In this document: piece after piece, positions 17,543 through 25,580 of the stretch
Position numbering within the stretch: position 1 is the stretch's first letter
Layout: each line of letters begins with the position of its first letter
Source: Thermodesulfobacteriota bacterium
Lineage (GTDB): Bacteria; Desulfobacterota; Thermodesulfobacteria; Thermodesulfobacteriales; Thermodesulfatatoraceae
Direction of reading: 5' to 3'
DNA length: 39,480 bases
Assembly (NCBI GenBank): GCA_013153725.1
Contig: JAADDY010000043.1
Coordinates: forward strand, 1-39,480
Translations under genes and position numbers: made by a program
Notes under the pieces: generated by a model
The model's input: only the letters and a program-made list of their open reading frames with translations
What the model was told of the DNA's origin: nothing
Databases searched by the model: none

Positions 17543-17944
17543 ATGGCAGAAACCAAGGAAAGATATTACGCCACAGGCAAACGCAAAACTGCTATCGCCC
17601 GCGTCTGGATCATGCCTGGTAGCGGGAAGTTCCGCGTGAACGATCAGGATTTCGAGGAATACTTTGCCGACAACATCGTTGCTCGCCACGTGGTAGAGCA
17701 GCCCTTCAACGTCACCGGAACTCTCGGCAAATTTGACATCATCTGCACGGTAACGGGCAGTGGCAAATCCGCCCAGGCAGAAGCCATCAGGCACGGCGTG
17801 GCCCGGGCCCTGGTGGCCTACAACGAGGATCTGAGGCCTTCCCTCAAAAAGGCCGGGTTTCTCACCCGGGATGCCCGTGTCAAGGAAAGAAAGAAATACG
17901 GGCTTCGGGGAGCGAGACGCGGTCAACAATACTCCAAGCGTTAA
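17543..17944 (+). CDS. rpsI: 30S ribosomal protein S9
   Basis: YYATGKRKTAIARVWI..., C-terminal RDARVKERKKYGLRGARRGQQYSKR. Confidence 0.98.
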   Translation: MAETKERYYATGKRKTAIARVWIMPGSGKFRVNDQDFEEYFADNIVARHVVEQPFNVTGTLGKFDIICTVTGSGKSAQAEAIRHGVARALVAYNEDLRPSLKKAGFLTRDARVKERKKYGLRGARRGQQYSKR

Positions 17945-17947
17945 ACC

Positions 17948-17980
17948 AGAAGGGGTGCTTCGGCACCCCTTCTTAATTTT
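17948..17980 (+). terminator. Rho-independent-like terminator after rpsI
   Basis: AGAAGGGGTGC-TTCG-GCACCCCTTCT (11-bp perfect stem, TTCG loop) followed by TAATTTT. Confidence 0.85.
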
Positions 17981-17988
17981 GAGGATTT

Positions 17989-19026
17989 ATGCTCAAAGTT
18001 GCCATCATCGGAGCCACAGGGTACACCGGTCTTGAACTCTTAAGAATTCTGGCCAAACATCCCAAGGTCGAGGTCACCTGCGTTACCTCTCGCCAGGAAG
18101 CCGGCAAGAAGGTCTGCGAAGTTTTCCCCTTCGAGGACCGGTTTGGAGAACTTGTTTTCGAAGAACCCTCTCCCGAAAGGATTGCCAACAAAGCGGATCT
18201 GGCCTTTCTTTGCGTACCGCACGGGGCGGCGGCGGAAACCGCCAAAGCCTTGCTGGAGGCAGGCCTCAAGGTAATCGATCTTTCGGCAGATTTTCGTCTT
18301 AAGGACCCCCGCACATACGAAGAGTGGTACGGGGCCACCCACAAAGCTCCGGAACTTCTGAGCGAAGCGGTCTACGGCCTGGCGGAGATATACCGAGACC
18401 AAGTAAAGATTACGCGCCTGGTGGCAAACCCGGGATGCTATCCCACGGCAAGCACCCTTCCTCTTATTCCACTTCTCAGAGAAGGCCTCGTAAGCCCGGA
18501 GGGGCTCGTCATCGACGCCAAAAGCGGAGTCTCCGGTGCGGGAAGGAGTGCCAAACTGCGGCTCATCTTTTGCGAGGTAAACGAGGATTTCTGTGCTTAC
18601 AACGTCGCCATCCATCGTCATACCCCGGAGATCGAACAAGAACTCTCCCTGGCGGCGGGAGAAGAGCTTCGCCTCAACTTCACCACCCACCTCGTCCCCA
18701 TGAGTCGGGGGATTCTTGCCACCATTTACGCCACCCCACGCACCAGAGATGAAAGGGTTTTGCACGAGGCTCTGCAAAACTTTTACGCCCAAAGCCCCTT
18801 TGTCAGGATACTCCCGCCAGGGGAATATCCCCGCACCGCCCATGTCAGAGGTACGAACCTCTGTCTCATCGGTCTCAAGCTTGATCCGCGTACCGGAAGG
18901 CTCATCATTCTATCTGCCATCGACAATCTGGTGAAAGGGGCCAGCGGGCAGGCGGTCCAAAATATGAACCTTATGTACGGTTTTCCGGAAGATCTGGCCC
19001 TGGAAAGCCGCCCACTCTTTCCTTAA
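17989..19026 (+). CDS. argC: N-acetyl-gamma-glutamyl-phosphate reductase
   Basis: MLKVAIIGATGYTGLELLRILAKHPKVEV, LPHG-like region FLCVPHGAAAETAKAL, VANPGCYPTAS, DAKSGVSGAGR. Confidence 0.97.
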   Translation: MLKVAIIGATGYTGLELLRILAKHPKVEVTCVTSRQEAGKKVCEVFPFEDRFGELVFEEPSPERIANKADLAFLCVPHGAAAETAKALLEAGLKVIDLSADFRLKDPRTYEEWYGATHKAPELLSEAVYGLAEIYRDQVKITRLVANPGCYPTASTLPLIPLLREGLVSPEGLVIDAKSGVSGAGRSAKLRLIFCEVNEDFCAYNVAIHRHTPEIEQELSLAAGEELRLNFTTHLVPMSRGILATIYATPRTRDERVLHEALQNFYAQSPFVRILPPGEYPRTAHVRGTNLCLIGLKLDPRTGRLIILSAIDNLVKGASGQAVQNMNLMYGFPEDLALESRPLFP

Positions 19027-19029
19027 ACG

Positions 19030-19827
19030 ATGCGCAACCTCAAACTCACCATCGCCTATGATGGTACCAACTATCTCGGTTGGCAAAGGCAAAGGGTGGG
19101 ACCAACCATCCAGGGAATCCTCGAAGAGACGATTGCTCGCCTTGTAGGGCACAAGGTTAAGCTCCGGGCCGCCGGACGTACCGACGCCGGGGTCCACGCC
19201 CTAGGGCAGGTGGCCAACTTTTTGACCACCAGCAAGATCTCTCTCCCCGACCTTCACCGGGCCTTAAACGCCCTCCTTCCCAAGGATATCGCCATCGTGA
19301 AGATCGAAGAGGTGCCCATCAAGTTCAACGCCCAGTATGACGCCCGCTACAAGACCTATTTCTACCAGATCTACAACCATCCCATCCGAAACCCCATCTG
19401 GCGCCTTTACTCCTGGTGGGTCCCTCAAAAGCTCGATCTTGAAGCGATGAAGACCTGCCTCCCCCTCTTTGTGGGGCAGAAGGATTTTGCCAGCTTTCGC
19501 AAGGTGGGAAGTGACATCAAGACCACGGTACGCACTGTCTTTCGGGCCGAACTCAAGCGCGCCGTAGGTATCGCCGGGATGATCCGGTTTGAGATTTCGG
19601 CTCGGGGATTTTTGCGCTATATGGTAAGAAATATCGTAGGTGCCTTGGTAGAAGTGGGGTTGGGACGGCTAAGCCCCGAGGAGCTTGCCGAAATATTTGA
19701 AGCCAAGGATCGAAGCCTCGCGCCACCACCCGCCCCACCCCAAGGGCTGTTCTTGAAAGAAGTGGTCTACGAAAAAAGGAGGCCCAGCCGTGAAGGAAAA
19801 ACTAGCAACCAGGGTTCGCCAACTTAA
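19030..19827 (+). CDS. truA: tRNA pseudouridine(38-40) synthase
   Basis: MRNLKLTIAYDGTNYLGWQRQ...LRAAGRTDAGVHALGQVANF...FLRYMVRNIVGALVEVGLG. Confidence 0.97.
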   Translation: MRNLKLTIAYDGTNYLGWQRQRVGPTIQGILEETIARLVGHKVKLRAAGRTDAGVHALGQVANFLTTSKISLPDLHRALNALLPKDIAIVKIEEVPIKFNAQYDARYKTYFYQIYNHPIRNPIWRLYSWWVPQKLDLEAMKTCLPLFVGQKDFASFRKVGSDIKTTVRTVFRAELKRAVGIAGMIRFEISARGFLRYMVRNIVGALVEVGLGRLSPEELAEIFEAKDRSLAPPPAPPQGLFLKEVVYEKRRPSREGKTSNQGSPT

Positions 19828-20992
19828 ACCTTCCGCCACCCTGGCCATCAACGCCAAGGCCAAAGCACTCAAAGCTCAGGGGATCGACATCATCAACCTT
19901 TCCGCCGGGGAACCAGATTTCGACACCCCGGAACACATCAAAGAAGCCGCCATCAAGGCCATCCGTGAGGGTTTTACCCGTTACACCCCGGTGGCAGGAA
20001 TTCCCGAACTTCGCGAAGCCATCGCCACCCAGATTCAAAAAGACTACGGGCTTTCTTACACCCCGGAAGAGGTGGTGGTGAGCTGCGGGGCCAAACAGGC
20101 CCTCTTCAACCTCGCCCAGGCCCTCTTCGAAGAGGGAGACGAAGTCCTCGTCCTGGCCCCTTACTGGGTTTCTTACCCTCCCATCGTGGAACTCGCCGGG
20201 GCAAGACCTGTCATCGTGCCTTCGGAGAAGGAAAACCTCTTTGAGCCGGAGCTCTCGGCCCTTGAGAGAGCCATTACTCCCAAGACCAAGGGCCTCATCT
20301 TGAACAGTCCTTCCAACCCCACGGGCCAGCTCTATAGCCAGAACTTCTTGAAAGGGGTAGCGGAACTTGCCAAGCAACATGGCTTCTTCATTATCTCGGA
20401 CGACATTTACGACAAGCTGCGCTTCGACGGCAGGGGGCCGGAAAACATTCTCACCGTGGCACCGGAGCTGCGAGAACAGACGATCATGGTAAACGGAGTC
20501 TCCAAGACTTACGCCATGACTGGCTGGCGGATCGGCTGGGCGGTGGGCCCCAAAGACATCATCGCCGCCGTCTCACGCATCCAGGGGCAGAGCACCTCCA
20601 ACGCCACTTCTATAGCGCAGAAAGCAGCCCTCGAAGCACTCTGTGGCCCGCAGGACTGCATCGTCGAAATGAGAGAGGCTTTCAAAAGACGGGCCACGCT
20701 CCTCTATCAAAAGCTCAAAGAGATTCCCGGCCTTGATCTCCCCAAACCCCAGGGGACTTTCTACGCCTTTGTGGATTTCTCCGCCTACTACGGGCGACAG
20801 GCTCCCGGAGGCACGACCCTCGAAGACTCCCTCACCATGTGCGATTACCTCCTAGAGGAGGCCAAAGTGGCCACGGTACCCGGAATAGCCTTCGGGGACG
20901 ATCGTTGTCTCAGGATTTCCTTTGCCAATGCCGATGAAGAAATTGAAAAGGGGGTCTCTCGTATCGGAGAAGCCTTAAAAAAACTAGCTTAG
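19790..20992 (+). CDS. Class I pyridoxal-phosphate aminotransferase (aspartate aminotransferase-like)
   Basis: LKPSATLAINAKAKALKAQGIDIINLSAGEPDFDTPEHIK, NSPSNPTGQLY, PLP-lysine region NGVSKTYAMTGWRIGWAVGP. GTG start overlaps truA by 38 nt. Confidence 0.95.
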   Translation: MKEKLATRVRQLKPSATLAINAKAKALKAQGIDIINLSAGEPDFDTPEHIKEAAIKAIREGFTRYTPVAGIPELREAIATQIQKDYGLSYTPEEVVVSCGAKQALFNLAQALFEEGDEVLVLAPYWVSYPPIVELAGARPVIVPSEKENLFEPELSALERAITPKTKGLILNSPSNPTGQLYSQNFLKGVAELAKQHGFFIISDDIYDKLRFDGRGPENILTVAPELREQTIMVNGVSKTYAMTGWRIGWAVGPKDIIAAVSRIQGQSTSNATSIAQKAALEALCGPQDCIVEMREAFKRRATLLYQKLKEIPGLDLPKPQGTFYAFVDFSAYYGRQAPGGTTLEDSLTMCDYLLEEAKVATVPGIAFGDDRCLRISFANADEEIEKGVSRIGEALKKLA

Positions 20993-21001
20993 GGGTGTCA
21001 T

Positions 21002-23062
21002 TTGCTCACAATCTTTCTGCTGTGGGGGCTTTTGACCTTTTTTCTCCCGACTTTTGGCTGGGGGCATGAAGCCAAGCCCGGAGCCGTTCTTGAAAGCTTC
21101 CTTTCCAGTGCCACCGAAGTAGCCACCTTCAGCGGTTTCAACATCGATCAAATCCCTTCCTCTTTCACCATTTTCGACCGCAAAATGATCGAACGCACCG
21201 GAGCCACCACCATAGCCGAGCTCTTGCGTTTTGTCCCCGGGCTCGAGGTCATTCGAGAGAACAACGGTACCTATCATCTCATCGTCCGCGGAAACTATTC
21301 GGACCGCAGGGTTCTGATTCTCTGGGACGGTCAACCCTTGAACCACTTGCTTCTCAGAAGAGCTTTGAGTTTTGTGGGAGCCCTTCCGGTGGACATCCTG
21401 GAGCGTATCGAGATCTCCAGAGGCCCTTCTTCGGCGGTTTATGGCTCTTATGCCGTAGGAGGCGTGATAAACCTTGTCCCCCGACGCTGGAAGAATAGCG
21501 GGGAGATCGGCGGAGCCTTGGGACATTTCGATACCGGACGGGGGTTCATCTCCGGAGGTTTCATAAAAAACACCTGGGAGTTTCAGTTCAGTGCCGGAAA
21601 GAGCACCTCAAACGGAGATCGCTTTCACGTAAAGGATGCCGCCGGCATCCCCGGTACGGCAGACACCCATTTCGATACCAACTGGCAGGAGTTCCGGCTG
21701 GCCTGGAAGGGGTTGCGTTTGAAGATGTTCCGCTTCGACGTCACTCTTTCTCATTACTACGGTCTTTCGGATCGCCTTGGTAGAAGCAATGACCCCGAAA
21801 ACCACTACAAACAATTCGGCGGGCAGGTAACTTACGATTTCGAAATCGCCAAAGAAACCACCGGGCATCTCTATTTCAACTGGCGCCAAAACATCCTCGA
21901 TTACGGGACCTTTTACGTTTTTCACCCCGCCTCCAAAGAAATTCCCCCTGTAAAGAGATTCCTCTTGCGCTTTCCCGATCCCTATGACGCTCCTACCCTG
22001 GCTCACGAAAAGAGTCGTCTGAGGGAGATCGTTTACGGCTTCAGGTTGAAAACGAAGTGGCAGACGCATTCCTTGCGTTTGGGAGTAGAGTTTCTGGAAA
22101 ACGGTATCCGCTCCTCCAAACTCCTGGCCAATCGTTCTCTACCGGAGTTTCGCCCCCTACCCACCCTTGAGAGACAACACGACCCCTGGCCGCCAAAGAC
22201 CGAGAGGATGTGGGCGGTCTACTTTCAGGACGAATGGGAACTCGGACCCCGTGACGAACTCAATCTGGGGCTGCGCTACGACAAATACAACGGCTTCAAC
22301 GGGCAATTCAGCCCTCGCATCGTCTGGATACACCGTTTCACCCCGAAACTGATTTCAAAATTCATCTACGGGCATGGCTTTCGGATCCCGGATCTCGATG
22401 CCCTCTACGACGACCACTCCCCCCTGGTGGTCGGGAACCCGGATCTCGATCCTGAAAAACTCGATTCTCTGGAACTGGTCCTCATCTGGAAACCCAATCC
22501 CAAAAACCGATTGAGCCTCAGCCTCTTCCGTATGTGGCTCAGGGATGTCCTCGGACGCCGAAATCCAGTGGGCATAGGAGGATGGACCTACCAACAAGGG
22601 GGAGACGAAGATGTCGTAGGTGGCGAAATCTCTTACCACTACCGGGGTGTTCACTGGGATATCTATCTTTATGGGAGCTACCAGTGGGGAGAAAACGAAT
22701 TTGACGAACCGCGCCCCTACGTGGCCAACGTCTTGGCCGGAGGTATCATTTCCTACACCTTCGGTTCCCTTCCTTTGGAGATAAACCTGGCCTGCAACTA
22801 TGTGGGGCCTCGCTGGCGCGAGAAATTCAACCCCGTCCGTGGCACCAACACCTACATTCCAGACCCTCGAGACAAACTTGACGGTTACACCAACGTCAAC
22901 CTCAAAATAATCTACGACGTCACCTCCAAGATTTCGGCCTGGTTTGGAGTCACCAACCTCTTCGAGGATGATATCCGCTACCCTTCTTCTTGGGGAGGAA
23001 TTCCGGACGATTATCAGGAAAATGGGCGTTACCTTGAGATGGGGCTTCGGATTCGATTTTAG
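21002..23062 (+). CDS. TonB-dependent outer-membrane receptor
   Basis: Hydrophobic leader, plug domain (GATTIAELLRFVPGLEVIRENNGTYHLIVRGNYSDRRVLILWDGQPLN...ERIEISRGPSSAVYGSYAVGGVINLV), beta-barrel with C-terminal YLEMGLRIRF. Confidence 0.94.
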   Translation: MLTIFLLWGLLTFFLPTFGWGHEAKPGAVLESFLSSATEVATFSGFNIDQIPSSFTIFDRKMIERTGATTIAELLRFVPGLEVIRENNGTYHLIVRGNYSDRRVLILWDGQPLNHLLLRRALSFVGALPVDILERIEISRGPSSAVYGSYAVGGVINLVPRRWKNSGEIGGALGHFDTGRGFISGGFIKNTWEFQFSAGKSTSNGDRFHVKDAAGIPGTADTHFDTNWQEFRLAWKGLRLKMFRFDVTLSHYYGLSDRLGRSNDPENHYKQFGGQVTYDFEIAKETTGHLYFNWRQNILDYGTFYVFHPASKEIPPVKRFLLRFPDPYDAPTLAHEKSRLREIVYGFRLKTKWQTHSLRLGVEFLENGIRSSKLLANRSLPEFRPLPTLERQHDPWPPKTERMWAVYFQDEWELGPRDELNLGLRYDKYNGFNGQFSPRIVWIHRFTPKLISKFIYGHGFRIPDLDALYDDHSPLVVGNPDLDPEKLDSLELVLIWKPNPKNRLSLSLFRMWLRDVLGRRNPVGIGGWTYQQGGDEDVVGGEISYHYRGVHWDIYLYGSYQWGENEFDEPRPYVANVLAGGIISYTFGSLPLEINLACNYVGPRWREKFNPVRGTNTYIPDPRDKLDGYTNVNLKIIYDVTSKISAWFGVTNLFEDDIRYPSSWGGIPDDYQENGRYLEMGLRIRF

Positions 23063-23071
23063 AGGCAAAAA

Positions 23072-23641
23072 GTGGGCAGGAAGATCCTTCTCGGAACGAT
23101 CATTGGACTCTTCTTAATGGCCTCCAAGGCCCATCCCCGGACCTTGGTAACCATAGAGTCAGAGAAAGCCCGTCTCACCCTGGCCCTCCTTTCCCGTCTG
23201 GTGAGGCTCGAGAAAAATTTTAAAGACCATCTCCCCCTCCGGGTGCTTGTCATCCTTCCCCAGACCAAGACCGCCTTTCAGGATCAGAACATCGTCAATG
23301 AGGCAGTGAAGGACTTTTTCTTGGAAAACCAAGAGTTCCAGGCGACCTTCGTGAAAGACCCCCAGGAGGCCCTCACCCTTCTTGAGAAGGATGACTTCGA
23401 TATTCTCTATGTAGCGGGGCCTCTTCCAAAACTGAAACAAATCCTGGAGAAGGCCATAGCAAAAAAAGTCCTGACCATTTCTCACCTCCCTGAGCTCCTG
23501 GAGGCGGGGCTTGCCCTCTCCCTCGATCTGGATCGCCGAAAGGCCTGCATCGTGGTAAACAAAGAAACCTGGAGAAAGCTGGGGTTGGAATTTCCACCAG
23601 AGGTAATCCAAAAATTCTGTTTCATATCCTCTAAGAAATGA
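23072..23641 (+). CDS. YfiR/DUF4154-like periplasmic protein
   Basis: N-terminal signal-like hydrophobic stretch ([21 protein letters not shown]); [72 protein letters not shown] fits the YfiR pattern (ILYV...LTVSD...F..NG..I.L....R..F.IN...A...GL..S..LL). Confidence 0.7.
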   Translation: MGRKILLGTIIGLFLMASKAHPRTLVTIESEKARLTLALLSRLVRLEKNFKDHLPLRVLVILPQTKTAFQDQNIVNEAVKDFFLENQEFQATFVKDPQEALTLLEKDDFDILYVAGPLPKLKQILEKAIAKKVLTISHLPELLEAGLALSLDLDRRKACIVVNKETWRKLGLEFPPEVIQKFCFISSKK

Positions 23642-25515
23642 TCTTCCGAAAAGGGCGTCTCTTTCAGATCAAGTTTCTCTTCGTGGCGGCGATTGTATTT
23701 TCTCTGGCCATCTCCTTCGGGGCCACCCTCTGGGGAACCTACGTGCTCCGCCAGGAACTCCTGCGTGAAAGAGAAGAGACCTTGAGACTTCTCATAAAAC
23801 ACACGGCCGAAGTCCTGAAACCGCACCTCAAATTCAAGGTGAGGAAAGAGATCTCTCGTATTCTGGAAGAACTTCTCCAGTTCGATTTCATAAACGGAGT
23901 AAGGGTCACCTGGAAGGAACCTCCCATCTACCAGGACATCAGACACCTGGACATCCTCCTGGGAGAAAAGACCTCTCCTGCCGTTCAAACTCTCTCCGTG
24001 CAGAAGGGCAATCTCAACGAAGGGAAAATTATCACCTTTCCGTTGAAAGACGGAAAAGAAACCCTGGGTTACCTGGAAGTGGCGGTGGACGATAGCCTGC
24101 ACCAGAAGATTATACAAAAGGCGCTCTTCAACTTTTTGCTCATAGGATTCCTCCTCTCGAGCTTATTGTGCGGAATCCTCTATCTCTACTATCACTTCGT
24201 AACCATGCCGATTCTGGATCTGGCAAGCCACATCAAGGAGCTCCAGGAAAAATCCAAAGAAGGCAACCTGAAACCCTTTCCCGAGCTTCTGGCCCCTGAA
24301 GAGATAAAGAACCTCATCAGGGTGTTCAACGAACTCATCAAACGCATAAACATCTCTCAGGAAAATCTGAAAAACACGATGGAACAATGGCGCATCGAAG
24401 CTCACCGCGCCGAGCAAGCAAGCCAGGCCAAAACCAAATTTCTGGCAAACGTCTCTCACGAGATTCGCACCCCCATCACCGCGGCCCTGGGAATGGTAGA
24501 GCTCCTGAAAGACTCCCCTCTTACTCCGGAACAGAGAGAACAGCTCTCTCATCTGGAAAAGTCCCTTGAAAATTTGAGAGAGCTTTTGAACGAAACCCTG
24601 GATTTTGCCAAACTCGAAGAAGGAGCTGTCATCCTCAAGGAAGAACCTTTTGATCTCAAAGCCCTGCTGGAAGAATGTCTCAAACTCTTTATCCCCGAAA
24701 TGGAAAGGAAAGGGCTTCGCTACGAAATCAAGGTTCCCGAAGGATTGCCGCAATTTTTGGGCGACCGGGCCAAAATCAAACAGATCATCCTCAATCTTTT
24801 GAGTAACGCCGTAAAGTTCACCGAACGAGGCAAAATCACTCTGGAAGCCGTCCCCCTCAAAAAGGGCGAAAATTTCTATCACTGGCAAATAGCCGTTCGC
24901 GATACCGGACGAGGGATAACCGAAGAAGATCTCGAAAAGATCTTCTTACCATTTGAGCGCCTGGAGGAAAGCTTCGACAAGTTCTATTTTGGCTCCGGTC
25001 TCGGGCTTGCCATTGCCAAGCGTTTGGCCAAACTCCTGGGTGGCAAACTCTGGGCCGAAAGTTATGGTTCCGGCAAGGGAAGCACTTTCTATCTCGAGAT
25101 CCCTCTCAAAGTCTACGATCTGGAAAAGGAGGAAAAGAGCAACCTTCCCGAGAAACTATCGGGGAAGGTCCTCCTTGCCGAAGACAACCCGGTAAACCAG
25201 CTTTATTTTCGCAAGGCGTTAGAGAGGTTGGGGCTTGAAGTTACCCTGGCCCGTGACGGCTATGAGACTCTTGAGATCGCCCGTAAAGGGTCTTTCGATC
25301 TCCTCCTTCTGGACATCCGAATGCCCGGAATAGACGGGCTTGAAGTGGCTCGTATCCTCCGGCGGGAAGGTTATTCCGGGCCCATCCTTGCCCTCACCGC
25401 CCATGTGGTAGAAGAAATCGAAAAAGAGGCCCAGAGGGCCGGTCTTGACGGCTTTATTACCAAGCCCGTTACCCGCCAGGAACTTGCCAGGCGTCTGGCA
25501 AAATGGCTTTCTTAA
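23638..25515 (+). CDS. Hybrid sensor histidine kinase / receiver protein
   Basis: TM - periplasmic region - TM - HAMP-like linker, H-box [23 protein letters not shown], HATPase ([39 protein letters not shown]), C-terminal receiver [11 protein letters not shown]...[16 protein letters not shown]...LTAH...KPV. Confidence 0.96.
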   Translation: MIFRKGRLFQIKFLFVAAIVFSLAISFGATLWGTYVLRQELLREREETLRLLIKHTAEVLKPHLKFKVRKEISRILEELLQFDFINGVRVTWKEPPIYQDIRHLDILLGEKTSPAVQTLSVQKGNLNEGKIITFPLKDGKETLGYLEVAVDDSLHQKIIQKALFNFLLIGFLLSSLLCGILYLYYHFVTMPILDLASHIKELQEKSKEGNLKPFPELLAPEEIKNLIRVFNELIKRINISQENLKNTMEQWRIEAHRAEQASQAKTKFLANVSHEIRTPITAALGMVELLKDSPLTPEQREQLSHLEKSLENLRELLNETLDFAKLEEGAVILKEEPFDLKALLEECLKLFIPEMERKGLRYEIKVPEGLPQFLGDRAKIKQIILNLLSNAVKFTERGKITLEAVPLKKGENFYHWQIAVRDTGRGITEEDLEKIFLPFERLEESFDKFYFGSGLGLAIAKRLAKLLGGKLWAESYGSGKGSTFYLEIPLKVYDLEKEEKSNLPEKLSGKVLLAEDNPVNQLYFRKALERLGLEVTLARDGYETLEIARKGSFDLLLLDIRMPGIDGLEVARILRREGYSGPILALTAHVVEEIEKEAQRAGLDGFITKPVTRQELARRLAKWLS

Positions 25516-25580
25516 CTTGCCACCAGGGCTTAAGGCTTCTAGTATTCCTGCGTATACAAACTAGATGAAAGGGGTGCGCC

